Made by a program: the position numbers and the translations under genes
The notes under the pieces: generated by a model
Told to the model about the DNA's origin: nothing
The model's database searches: none
What the model saw: only the letters and a program-made list of their open reading frames with translations
NCBI RefSeq assembly: GCF_009665255.1
Contig: NZ_CP035686.1
Location: forward strand, 1,302,001 to 1,366,000
Length of the DNA stretch: 64,000 bases
From: Vibrio metoecus
GTDB lineage: Bacteria > Pseudomonadota > Gammaproteobacteria > Enterobacterales > Vibrionaceae
Direction of reading: 5' to 3'
Shown here: piece after piece, positions 54,206-62,247 of the stretch
How the letters are laid out: each line of letters starts with the position of its first letter
Numbering within the stretch: position 1 is the first letter of the stretch

Positions 54206-57025
54206 ATGTCATCACCACGTTTTCTGGTTGGCATTGATTTGGGCACGACCAATACGGTGGTCGCTTTTTGTGAACTCAACGATGCTCTAGAACAATCTCC
54301 CGTTGAGATTTTCCCCGTTGATCAATTGGTTGGTCCTGGTGAAGTGGTTCGCCGTCCGCTTCTTCCTTCTTTCCGTTATCACCCTTCACACGGGCAATTC
54401 ACAAGTTCTGATTTAACCCTGCCTTGGGAATCACAGTTGGTGAATGGCGATCTGCCGCAAGTGATTATTGGCGAATGGGCACGTGAGTTGGGCGCAAAAG
54501 TGGAAGGCCGACAAGTTTCTAGTGCCAAAAGCTGGCTTTCACATCCGAACGTTGATCGCAGCCAACCCATTTTGCCGTGGGCAGGAGCAAATGATGTCGA
54601 AAAAGTGTCTCCTATCATTGCCAGCGCCAGCTATCTCAACCATATCCGCCAAGCGTGGAATCATCGCCATCCTTTAAACCCGTTAGAACAACAAGAAGTG
54701 GTAGTAACCGTTCCCGCTTCATTTGATGAAGGTGCACGTAAACTGACCCTTGAAGCCGCTCAGTTGGCCGGATTGCCGAAAATCATCCTGCTGGAAGAGC
54801 CACAAGCAGTTTGTTATGACTGGCATCATCGCCATCAAGCTCAAGCGAACGATATCTTGCAAAACGTGCCGCTGATATTGGTGTGTGACGTGGGCGGCGG
54901 TACAACCGATTTAAGCCTGATTGCCGCGCAATTTGATGAGCAAGAAACGCTGCAACTCAACCGGATTGGTGTGGGCGATCACCTTATGCTCGGTGGCGAC
55001 AACATCGACCTTGCCTTGGCTCACGTAGCCGAAAGCCGTTTCAATCAAAATAAGAAATTGAGTGCTGCGGGTTTATCCAAGCTCATCCAACAAACTCGCC
55101 AAGCCAAAGAGAGCCTGCTTTCAGCAAATGCACCTGAACAGATGAAAATCACCTTGTTGGGCAGTGGCTCAAAGTTACTGGGTGGAACCCAAAGTGTGGC
55201 GTTACATCGCGATGAAGTACACCGCATTGCACTTGACGGATTTTTCCCGCTGACAGAACAAGACGTGCTGCCGGAGAAACGTCGCCGAGCTGTCGTTGAG
55301 TTTGGCCTACCCTACGCGGCCGATCCCGCTGTCAGCAAACACATTGCAGAATTTCTCAGCCATCACCAAGGGGCTGAACAAGGTTCGTTAGCTACTGAAA
55401 AAAATAACTCAGCACTACCGACGGGTTTGCTGCTCAATGGTGGTGTATTTAACAGTGAGTTGATTACTCAACGGTTAATCACGCTGCTGAGCGGATGGTT
55501 AGGACGCCCCATTACTTTGCTCGATAACCCTCATCCAGATTGGTCCGTCGCCTTAGGCGCAGTGGCTTATGCCAAAGCAAGACGCGGTGCTCTGCTTAAG
55601 ATTGGTGGAGGCTCTGCCCGTTCCTATTTCTTGCATTTACAGGAGAAAAACAAGCTCGGCAAAGCCTTATGTCTGCTCGCGAAAGGCAGTGAAGAGGGAC
55701 AAGAGATCCGCTTAACCAGTCGCCGTTTTTCGCTAACGGTGGGTGAGCCTGTTCGTTTTAATCTGCTGACCTCAACTCACGACCAAATCGTGCCCGAACA
55801 GAAGGTACAAAATGGTGCGCTGCTGCCTATCGACCCCGATAAATTCCAGCCCTTACCGCCTTACGTACTCACCCTACCAGCTTTGGATGAAACCCCACTC
55901 GCCGCCAATCAAAAGCAGCGAGTCGAGGTGCAACTGGCTTGCCAGTTGACCGAAGTCGGCACTTTGCAAATGGTGTGTGTGAACCCTGATGATGAAAATC
56001 AGCGTTGGCAAGTGGAGTTTGAGATTCGCCAGAACTTGTCGAATGAAGATGCATTGAGTGAGAACTCGTCGATTTCTCCTAAATTGCAGGAGGCCAAAGC
56101 GCTGATCAGCAAGATCTACAGCGCCAACAAAACCAATACCGACCAACAAGCCATCAAAACACTGACCAAAGAGTTAGAAAGACGCTTAGGCAAACGGGAA
56201 GAATGGGACTTTGCGACTCTGCGTAGCCTGTTTGACAGCCTAGCGCTTGGTCGCAAGCGCCGCCGCCGTTCAGAGCTGCATGAGAAAAACTGGCTGCGAC
56301 TAGCAGGATTCAGCCTACGACCCGGATTTGGCGATGCAACCGACAGCTGGCGTATTGAACAAATTTGGGCGCTTTACCAACAAGGCATCCAGTTTGCCAA
56401 CACTCAAGGTTGGACGGATTGGTGGGTGTTCTGGCGTCGAGTTGCGGGCGGTTTGAATCAGGAACAGCAAGAAACCTTACTTGCGGATATTGCTAAATAC
56501 CTGCATCCAAGTGCTATGCGAACTCCTGCTTCGACCAAAGAAGCCCAAGAAAAAGGCTACGAAGCCATGGTGCGGCTGGCGGCTTCGTTAGAGCAGCTAC
56601 AGGTTGAAGATAAAACACTACTCGCCACTTGGTTTTTGAATAAGGCACTGAACCACAATCAATACCAACAAGCACACTGGTGGGCTTTAGGGCGTTTAGC
56701 TGCGCGCATTCCCTTCTATGGCAGCCTGCACGCTACACTCCCGAAAGAGCAGATCCAACAATGGCTACCTAAGCTTTTAGAGCAAGATTGGCAAAAAGAA
56801 CCCATGTGCGCTTTCGCCACCGTGATGATGTGCCGAAAAACGGGCGATCGCAGCCGCGATATTTCCGAAGAGTGGCGCACAAAAGTGTTGGATAAGCTCA
56901 AACAGAGTCGCGTTTCAGACTCGTGGGTTAATCTGGTTAGTGAAGTGGTCGAATTGGATGAAGCGGAAACCCAACGCGCATTCGGCGAAAGTCTGCCTAG
57001 CGGCTTAATCTTGCTGAATCACTAA
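54206..57025 (+). CDS. Hsp70-like protein with C-terminal DUF3731 extension
   Basis: 939 residues. Hsp70 domain in the first 400 or so: FLVGIDLGTTNTVVAF, LVCDVGGGTTDLSLI, GGDNIDLAL and LLLNGGVFNSEL. A beta-rich part to about 620 follows, then a helical C-terminal region (about 640-939) with RKRRRRSELHEKNWLRLAGF and MVRLAASLEQL, matching DUF3731. Start at 54206 has GAGG seven bases upstream; the in-frame ATG at 54188 is less well placed. Last gene of the sigma-32-type operon. Confidence 0.92.
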   Translation: MSSPRFLVGIDLGTTNTVVAFCELNDALEQSPVEIFPVDQLVGPGEVVRRPLLPSFRYHPSHGQFTSSDLTLPWESQLVNGDLPQVIIGEWARELGAKVEGRQVSSAKSWLSHPNVDRSQPILPWAGANDVEKVSPIIASASYLNHIRQAWNHRHPLNPLEQQEVVVTVPASFDEGARKLTLEAAQLAGLPKIILLEEPQAVCYDWHHRHQAQANDILQNVPLILVCDVGGGTTDLSLIAAQFDEQETLQLNRIGVGDHLMLGGDNIDLALAHVAESRFNQNKKLSAAGLSKLIQQTRQAKESLLSANAPEQMKITLLGSGSKLLGGTQSVALHRDEVHRIALDGFFPLTEQDVLPEKRRRAVVEFGLPYAADPAVSKHIAEFLSHHQGAEQGSLATEKNNSALPTGLLLNGGVFNSELITQRLITLLSGWLGRPITLLDNPHPDWSVALGAVAYAKARRGALLKIGGGSARSYFLHLQEKNKLGKALCLLAKGSEEGQEIRLTSRRFSLTVGEPVRFNLLTSTHDQIVPEQKVQNGALLPIDPDKFQPLPPYVLTLPALDETPLAANQKQRVEVQLACQLTEVGTLQMVCVNPDDENQRWQVEFEIRQNLSNEDALSENSSISPKLQEAKALISKIYSANKTNTDQQAIKTLTKELERRLGKREEWDFATLRSLFDSLALGRKRRRRSELHEKNWLRLAGFSLRPGFGDATDSWRIEQIWALYQQGIQFANTQGWTDWWVFWRRVAGGLNQEQQETLLADIAKYLHPSAMRTPASTKEAQEKGYEAMVRLAASLEQLQVEDKTLLATWFLNKALNHNQYQQAHWWALGRLAARIPFYGSLHATLPKEQIQQWLPKLLEQDWQKEPMCAFATVMMCRKTGDRSRDISEEWRTKVLDKLKQSRVSDSWVNLVSEVVELDEAETQRAFGESLPSGLILLNH

Positions 57026-57045
57026 TTCCACTTTGTACAAAACAT

Positions 57046-57075
57046 GAATATCGGAGCCATCAGGCTCCGATATTC
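57046..57075. terminator. Hairpin between convergent Hsp70-DUF3731 and GGDEF genes
   Basis: GAATATCGGAGCC-ATCA-GGCTCCGATATTC, a perfect 13-bp stem. No long T-tract, but its position between convergent stops fits a shared terminator. Confidence 0.75.
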
Positions 57076-57082
57076 TAAAGGC

Positions 57083-58240
57083 TTAAGCCGCATTCACCGC
57101 TTGCAACATGACTCGATTTCGACCTTGTTGCTTTGCTTGATATAAAGCTTTATCCGCTTGGCGTATGGCATCACCATAGTCATATGAGGTATCCAGCATT
57201 ACCACACCGATACTGACAGAAACACGAAGAGGCTGATCATCAATACTAAAACCACCCGCAATCTCATCACGCACAGTATCTAGCGCTTTCGCCACACGAG
57301 CCTCATCATTTTCACGGGCAAATATCGCGAACTCTTCTCCACCGTATCTCGCGACTACGCAGTCCGTTAGGTTTAATGACTCCAGATTCTGGACGACAAA
57401 AGTAATCACCTCATCACCAATATCATGCCCATAGGTGTCATTTATCTGTTTGAAATGATCAATATCGACCAAGGCAATTATGGAAGCTGCTTCTGACTGG
57501 TTAAGCTGACGTTGTACATGCTCTTTAAAATAACGGCGGTTGAAAGAACCCGTTAACTCATCACGGATGGACCGCAATCGGTGCCATTCAATTTCTTCAA
57601 ATAGGAACAGCATGAGCATGGTCCCGAGAATAATGAAGAAAAACAGGTTTTGTACCACAATGGTCGCAGCTCGGAAGACCGCCATCAAAGGTAAAGTTTG
57701 ATAGGCAGCAAAAGGAACATAAAGCATGACCATCATAAGTGCCAAGACTACCGCAAATAGTGTTTGTTCTGGACGTCCACGCTGTCCATTTTTTGCCGCG
57801 ATAAAGGCAGAGACTAGATAGACTGATGACAAGTTCAACGAAGCAATCAATATGCGCATCCCTATGGTTTCTGGATTTGATCGGAACAAAACATATAAGA
57901 GCAAAGCAAACGACAAAGAATGAACCATCATCAGTAGATATAAGCCGCTTTTGATCGGTTTTTTATACCAACGCAATACGGCAAATAGCATACAATAACC
58001 ACCCAATTGATAAAGCAAGTTATTGACAAAGATGGCAAAGCCCATTGGTAAGATAAATCGCAGCGAAGAGGTGGTATAAGCCAAGCCGTAAGCTAAAAAC
58101 AGTAAAACAAACCACGTTGCCATATCTAATTTATGTTCGCTTAACTTACTTCTTAGCATGTATAAAAACAGTGCTGCTATTGCACTACATGCGATGTTAT
58201 TGATCACCGTGGCAATTTCTAAAAAAGAAAGATCCATCAT
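57083..58240 (-). CDS. Multi-pass membrane diguanylate cyclase
   Basis: 385 residues. About six or seven membrane helices (residues 10-220; no clear extracellular domain) are followed by a GGDEF domain with the intact signature RYGGEEFAIF. The I-site position reads NLTD, so product inhibition is probably absent. It makes c-di-GMP in response to an unknown membrane or energy signal. Convergent with the Hsp70 operon. Position agrees with VC1372 as remembered. Confidence 0.92.
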   Translation of the reverse strand: MMDLSFLEIATVINNIACSAIAALFLYMLRSKLSEHKLDMATWFVLLFLAYGLAYTTSSLRFILPMGFAIFVNNLLYQLGGYCMLFAVLRWYKKPIKSGLYLLMMVHSLSFALLLYVLFRSNPETIGMRILIASLNLSSVYLVSAFIAAKNGQRGRPEQTLFAVVLALMMVMLYVPFAAYQTLPLMAVFRAATIVVQNLFFFIILGTMLMLFLFEEIEWHRLRSIRDELTGSFNRRYFKEHVQRQLNQSEAASIIALVDIDHFKQINDTYGHDIGDEVITFVVQNLESLNLTDCVVARYGGEEFAIFARENDEARVAKALDTVRDEIAGGFSIDDQPLRVSVSIGVVMLDTSYDYGDAIRQADKALYQAKQQGRNRVMLQAVNAA

Positions 58241-58547
58241 GCTTGGTCATCCTGAATGCATAAAAAGAAACTCAACAGTACGCCATTTTGGCGTTCTTCC
58301 CTTCAAATAACTACTAAAATATAAATTATGTCACAACTTAAGCTCGCATTAACCATCGAGTAGAGTGTAAAATATGCCTCCAAAATAAAAACTACTGCTT
58401 GATAACCAAAATATCAGGCTCACGTCGTTGGTCATTAACTGCTGTGACAGTTTGCTCTTTTGCTTAACTCGGCTTTTCTTAGCTACATCTACGCTAAGCA
58501 AGCCTATGTACTAATAAAACCCACAAGCTCTGGTTGCAAATAAGCCA
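58241..58547. other. AT-rich intergenic region between divergent genes
   Basis: About 300 bases upstream of both the GGDEF gene (-) and the gene at 58548 (+). No gene or clear binding motif recognised; promoters of both must lie here. Confidence 0.5.
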
Positions 58548-59204
58548 ATGGAACAAGATAAATTTACACACATTTTTCGTTTGCCCGGTTCAATTCAAGT
58601 CCGTATTGCCAAATGGCAACAGACCTTTCGAGGTAAATCGGATTTAGTTCTTCACCAAGCCTTAGTTGCTCGTAACCATCAATATCAACGAGATGATTTT
58701 CAGCCTAAAGGTTGGTGCGTTAATTTATTTGATTGTGATGACATTTCAATTACTCATCATGGTGAATATATCCAAACCGCAATGCGCACGATGATCGATA
58801 GAAAAGTCTCCTATAAACGCATCTATTTATCTCGCTTACCACTTGATGAAGCACAAGCTGAATTACAGCGCTTTAAAGCAGCTTGGATTAAAAAACATAA
58901 CCAAGTCGCTCAGCGATTTAATCGAATTCAAAAAGACGCGTTTATGAGTTTCGCATGGGAAGAGATTGAAACTTTGTACCCTGCAATCCCAGAGCAGAGC
59001 TTTGATCGTGCTCTCTGGAACCGTATCGTTGAAAGTGAGTTTGGCCCCGCTGAGCACTATGAAGACCCGTATTTTGTTGTTAAAGATCCTAAAGCACCTG
59101 ATAAAAAAGCGAAGGCGGCTCATACCAAGGCCTCTAACAATAAAGGGAAATCCCCCAAGCGTTTTCATGACAAGCGTTCATCGTTCAAAAATGCTCGTCA
59201 TTAA
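58548..59204 (+). CDS. Conserved hypothetical protein with basic tail
   Basis: 218 residues, soluble. The N-terminal half (FRLPGSIQVRIAKWQQTFRG; ISITHHGEYIQTAMRTMIDR) has no motif I recognise. The last 40 residues are very rich in Lys, Ser and Asn (KKAKAAHTKASNNKGKSPKR), a likely disordered nucleic-acid-binding tail. The Shine-Dalgarno is weak. It stands alone between GGDEF genes and ends in a hairpin terminator. Function unknown. Confidence 0.75.
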   Translation: MEQDKFTHIFRLPGSIQVRIAKWQQTFRGKSDLVLHQALVARNHQYQRDDFQPKGWCVNLFDCDDISITHHGEYIQTAMRTMIDRKVSYKRIYLSRLPLDEAQAELQRFKAAWIKKHNQVAQRFNRIQKDAFMSFAWEEIETLYPAIPEQSFDRALWNRIVESEFGPAEHYEDPYFVVKDPKAPDKKAKAAHTKASNNKGKSPKRFHDKRSSFKNARH

Positions 59205-59221
59205 CCATGAAACAACACTTC

Positions 59222-59252
59222 GGCAGTGTGGAAACTTACCACACTGCCCTAT
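59222..59252. terminator. Hairpin terminator between convergent genes
   Basis: GGCAGTGTGG-AAACTTA-CCACACTGCC, a 10-bp stem, between the stops at 59204 (+) and 59268 (-). Confidence 0.72.
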
Positions 59253-59267
59253 TCATTGGTTAATGAA

Positions 59268-60599
59268 TTAGCCAGCCAAGATCGTTTCATCATCTTTATT
59301 ACGATAAGCGCAATAAATGGTGCTGCCTGACTGATGTTTTGCAACATACATCGCTTCATCGGCAATACGTAGTAATTCCGTCACTTGTGAAGCTTGCTCT
59401 GGGTATAATGCAATACCAATACTAACCCCAACATTGAGCCTTTCTTCATTCGCTTGGATCGGAGCCTGTAGCTTATCGAGTAACTGATAGGCTTTGTTCA
59501 AGACCCCTCGGTGATCTTGCAAAATATCTAAACAAACAACAAATTCATCACCACCAAGACGACCACAAAAATCTGCTTCACGAATCGTACCTTTTAACCT
59601 TTGCGCAATTTGTTGTAATACTAAATCACCGATTTCATGGCCCTTGGTATCGTTAATTTCTTTAAATTTATCAAGATCAAAGAACAGTAATGCCAGTTTC
59701 ATATCCGAGCGTTTAGCTTTAGCTAATGCTTGACTAAGCTGCTGTTTAAAGGCTCGACGATTCAAGATGCCGGTCAAAGAATCCCGTTCAGACAGGAAGC
59801 GCAATTCAGCTTTTTGGCGTTCTAATTTTGCAGTTTTCCTTGCAACTTCAGCTTGTAACTCATCTTTAGTTACCGTTGTACTTTGCAGAGAGGCTTTCAT
59901 TTGATTGAAAAATTGAGTTAGCTCAACAAACTCTAATTCACTGTTTTGATTAGATATTCGACTTGCCAGATCACCTTTAGCCATCTTCGTTATGCCATCT
60001 TGGAGAGTCTTACAGCCATATCGAAAGCGACGTAGAACAATTAACGCAACACCACACACCACCGAAGAGAATACTAATAGGTGCAGCATGGTTGTTATTA
60101 ATAAGGTTCTCTGACTATTGATGCTACTTTCCATCACTTGACGCTGGATAAAGGTTAATTCTTCATTCATGTTTTGCACCAAGATGTTGTAGCGAGAATG
60201 CAACAGCTCATAAGTACCAATACCATCGATGAGCTTGGTGATTCCAGACTCTTGTGCCATATAACGCTCTTGTTCCAGTAAGCCAGCTAAACTATTGTTC
60301 ATTCTTTGAATACTATTGAGATGTTGATCCTCAATCATGGTCGTCTTCAATTCCCGAGCAAGAACTTGTTGAGCCCGATAAACAAGCTCTAGGCTGTTTG
60401 CATCCTTATATTGCAGAAAGGTCCACAGTTGCCCCCGTAACATGGCGACACTATTTTGGATTTCTAAAATGGTATTGAGTTGAGCATTGGTCTGTTGTTG
60501 TTTTTCAGCCAAGTTAAACAATGAAAAAGCGATAAAACCTACCAACATGAAGGACGCAATGAAGAGAAGGGTCATTTTTCGAGTTAAAGAGTTAATCAT
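59268..60599 (-). CDS. HAMP-GGDEF diguanylate cyclase coupled to a binding protein
   Basis: 443 residues. TM1 (MTLLFIASFMLVGFIAFSLF) is followed by a helical periplasmic domain (about 35-165), TM2 (MLHLLVFSSVVCGVALIVL), HAMP (GCKTLQDGITKMAKGDLASR) and a GGDEF domain (about 270-435) with an intact RLGGDEFVV. The I-site is intact too: READ five residues before GGDEF. The ATG at 60599 shares one base with the stop of the upstream substrate-binding gene (TGATG) and has GGAG in front; a GTG one codon earlier is possible. The coupling suggests the binding protein is its ligand sensor. Confidence 0.92.
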   Translation of the reverse strand: MINSLTRKMTLLFIASFMLVGFIAFSLFNLAEKQQQTNAQLNTILEIQNSVAMLRGQLWTFLQYKDANSLELVYRAQQVLARELKTTMIEDQHLNSIQRMNNSLAGLLEQERYMAQESGITKLIDGIGTYELLHSRYNILVQNMNEELTFIQRQVMESSINSQRTLLITTMLHLLVFSSVVCGVALIVLRRFRYGCKTLQDGITKMAKGDLASRISNQNSELEFVELTQFFNQMKASLQSTTVTKDELQAEVARKTAKLERQKAELRFLSERDSLTGILNRRAFKQQLSQALAKAKRSDMKLALLFFDLDKFKEINDTKGHEIGDLVLQQIAQRLKGTIREADFCGRLGGDEFVVCLDILQDHRGVLNKAYQLLDKLQAPIQANEERLNVGVSIGIALYPEQASQVTELLRIADEAMYVAKHQSGSTIYCAYRNKDDETILAG

Positions 60600-61612
60600 C
60601 ACTCAACTCCACTACTTTGCGTGGCATTCAGGAAAAGCTCATCTGCCATAAGTTGCCGGTAATCGGGCATCTCACCTAGGACAAGCCGACTGTCTAAAGC
60701 CCAACGACCTTGTAACTGCAAATTGGTTAATAGAGTATTCCCTAACGAAAGACGGAAAGAGTAATCCTGCCATGACCATTGCAACTGTTTCTCATCAATA
60801 CTTAAAACGCCCGCGACTCTATGTAACGTTTTTTCTGGATTTTGGTGCATCCAACTAATGGCTTGTTTAAGTGCTTTGAGAATAGCAAGAGTATTTTGTT
60901 TTTCAGAAGTGGGGGTATTTTTCATCGTTAATAAATTAAACGACAGAGTATAAATTCCGGGTAAACCGAGATTACTGACTTGAGAATTCGCCGCAACATC
61001 GATTTTGTAACCCCAAGGCTCCCAAATAGAAACAGCATCAAGCTGTTTATCAAATAGTTTCTGATACAATTCTTCTGGCGAACCATACACTTTATTTAGG
61101 GGAATTCCTTTTAAATTATTCACTAACAATAATGAATCAAAATAGAATTCACTCGAACTGGCTTTAATCATGCCAATCCGTTTGTTTTGCAGATCGCCGA
61201 TTGTATGTATTTCATCCTCTTTTAAAGCAAGTAGTTTTACGTCATTATCCGACTGAACAAAACTGGCAAGAATTTCGAAATCCTGACGCTCAAAACTGGT
61301 AAACATCACCACCGATTCCGAAGCGGTTGCATAACTCACATCGCCTTTTAGTAAGGCCTGACTGCATTGAACACCACCACTGCAAGCCACCAATTCCACA
61401 TTGATCCCTTGCTCTCTAAAAAAACCCAGTTGATCTGCAATATAAAAAGGGGAAGAAAGCGGCGTTTGTGATACCGCAATTTTAATTGGTGCGAGGGTCG
61501 TGACTGAAGCTGTGGAATTGATCAAGGGTTTCCACCACAACCATAAGCCCAAAGCCATTGCTACAGATAATAGGTAAACCATCCATCGATGGGATTGCCT
61601 AGCCAAGAACAT
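60599..61612 (-). CDS. Membrane-anchored NMT1/SsuA-type substrate-binding protein
   Basis: 337 residues. An N-terminal membrane helix without an obvious cleavage site (MVYLLSVAMALGLWLWW, about 11-27) precedes a periplasmic-binding fold: PIKIAVSQTPLSSPFYIADQ, GFFREQGINVELV, GVQCSQALLKGDVSYATASE and LDAVSIWEPWGYKI. These are typical of nitrate/sulfonate/pyrimidine-precursor binding proteins. No permease or ATPase gene is nearby; instead it is coupled to a diguanylate cyclase gene. It is probably a sensor subunit and not part of an importer. Ligand unknown. Confidence 0.87.
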   Translation of the reverse strand: MFLARQSHRWMVYLLSVAMALGLWLWWKPLINSTASVTTLAPIKIAVSQTPLSSPFYIADQLGFFREQGINVELVACSGGVQCSQALLKGDVSYATASESVVMFTSFERQDFEILASFVQSDNDVKLLALKEDEIHTIGDLQNKRIGMIKASSSEFYFDSLLLVNNLKGIPLNKVYGSPEELYQKLFDKQLDAVSIWEPWGYKIDVAANSQVSNLGLPGIYTLSFNLLTMKNTPTSEKQNTLAILKALKQAISWMHQNPEKTLHRVAGVLSIDEKQLQWSWQDYSFRLSLGNTLLTNLQLQGRWALDSRLVLGEMPDYRQLMADELFLNATQSSGVE

Positions 61613-61677
61613 GCCAACCTCTGAATCTATATGTATATCGTTCTATGATTCAGTTTAGTTGCAAATTAGCGATTCGC

Positions 61678-61712
61678 GAGTGCTGTTACTAATTAACAGC
61701 ACTCCCTTTTTT
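61678..61712 (+). terminator. Orphan rightward terminator upstream of the binding-protein gene
   Basis: GAGTGCTGTTA-CTAAT-TAACAGCACTC then CCTTTTTTAT on the plus strand. No rightward gene ends here; both neighbours are leftward. On the leftward strand there is no T-run after the stem. It may end a short antisense or small RNA. Confidence 0.65.
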
Positions 61713-61756
61713 ATGCAAATGAAATCACATCCGTTTTTTGACCTATCATCATAGGG

Positions 61757-61981
61757 TTAGTGAGTGACTCCATCAGGACGACCGCCAAATTCGGCTTGAT
61801 CATAAATATCAGCCAACGTTTTTTGACGTTTAGGAGCGGCTTTACGAGCCTTTTTCGGTTCGAAGTACTGCTCTACATGCTGCAAGGTTTCTTCATGCTG
61901 TTTAGCGGATTGAAGAAATTCAGGGTTGTTCATCGCTTTTTGGCGCAAACGATTAACACGTTCTAAAGTATCTAAAAACAT
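61757..61981 (-). CDS. Small basic protein of unknown function
   Basis: 74 residues from the ATG at 61981, which follows an excellent Shine-Dalgarno (GGGAGGGCTTAAT). An N-terminal helix (MFLDTLERVNRLRQKAMNNP) is followed by a charged middle and a basic KKARKAAPKRQK run, then TLADIYDQAEFGGRPDG. Soluble. No family recognised. Alone on its strand between the orphan terminator and a divergent TPR-GGDEF gene. Confidence 0.75.
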   Translation of the reverse strand: MFLDTLERVNRLRQKAMNNPEFLQSAKQHEETLQHVEQYFEPKKARKAAPKRQKTLADIYDQAEFGGRPDGVTH

Positions 61982-62247
61982 ATTAAGCCCTCCCATACTG
62001 TATATAATCACAGCATAGTTAGCTTTATACGATTGTCAACCAAAATACTGTGATTTCATACAGCATTTTAGTCGTCGCGTTCTATTCATGATAAAAAGCC
62101 AAGAAACACGAACGATACATCAGCGCAGTGAATATCTTGTGTTAGCATGCCGTTATCATCACAAAATGAGACAACACGTTGAATAAGCGATTGTTTATCA
62201 AGTGACTGTTCTATATATTTTCCGAACCAAGATCACATTATTAGATT

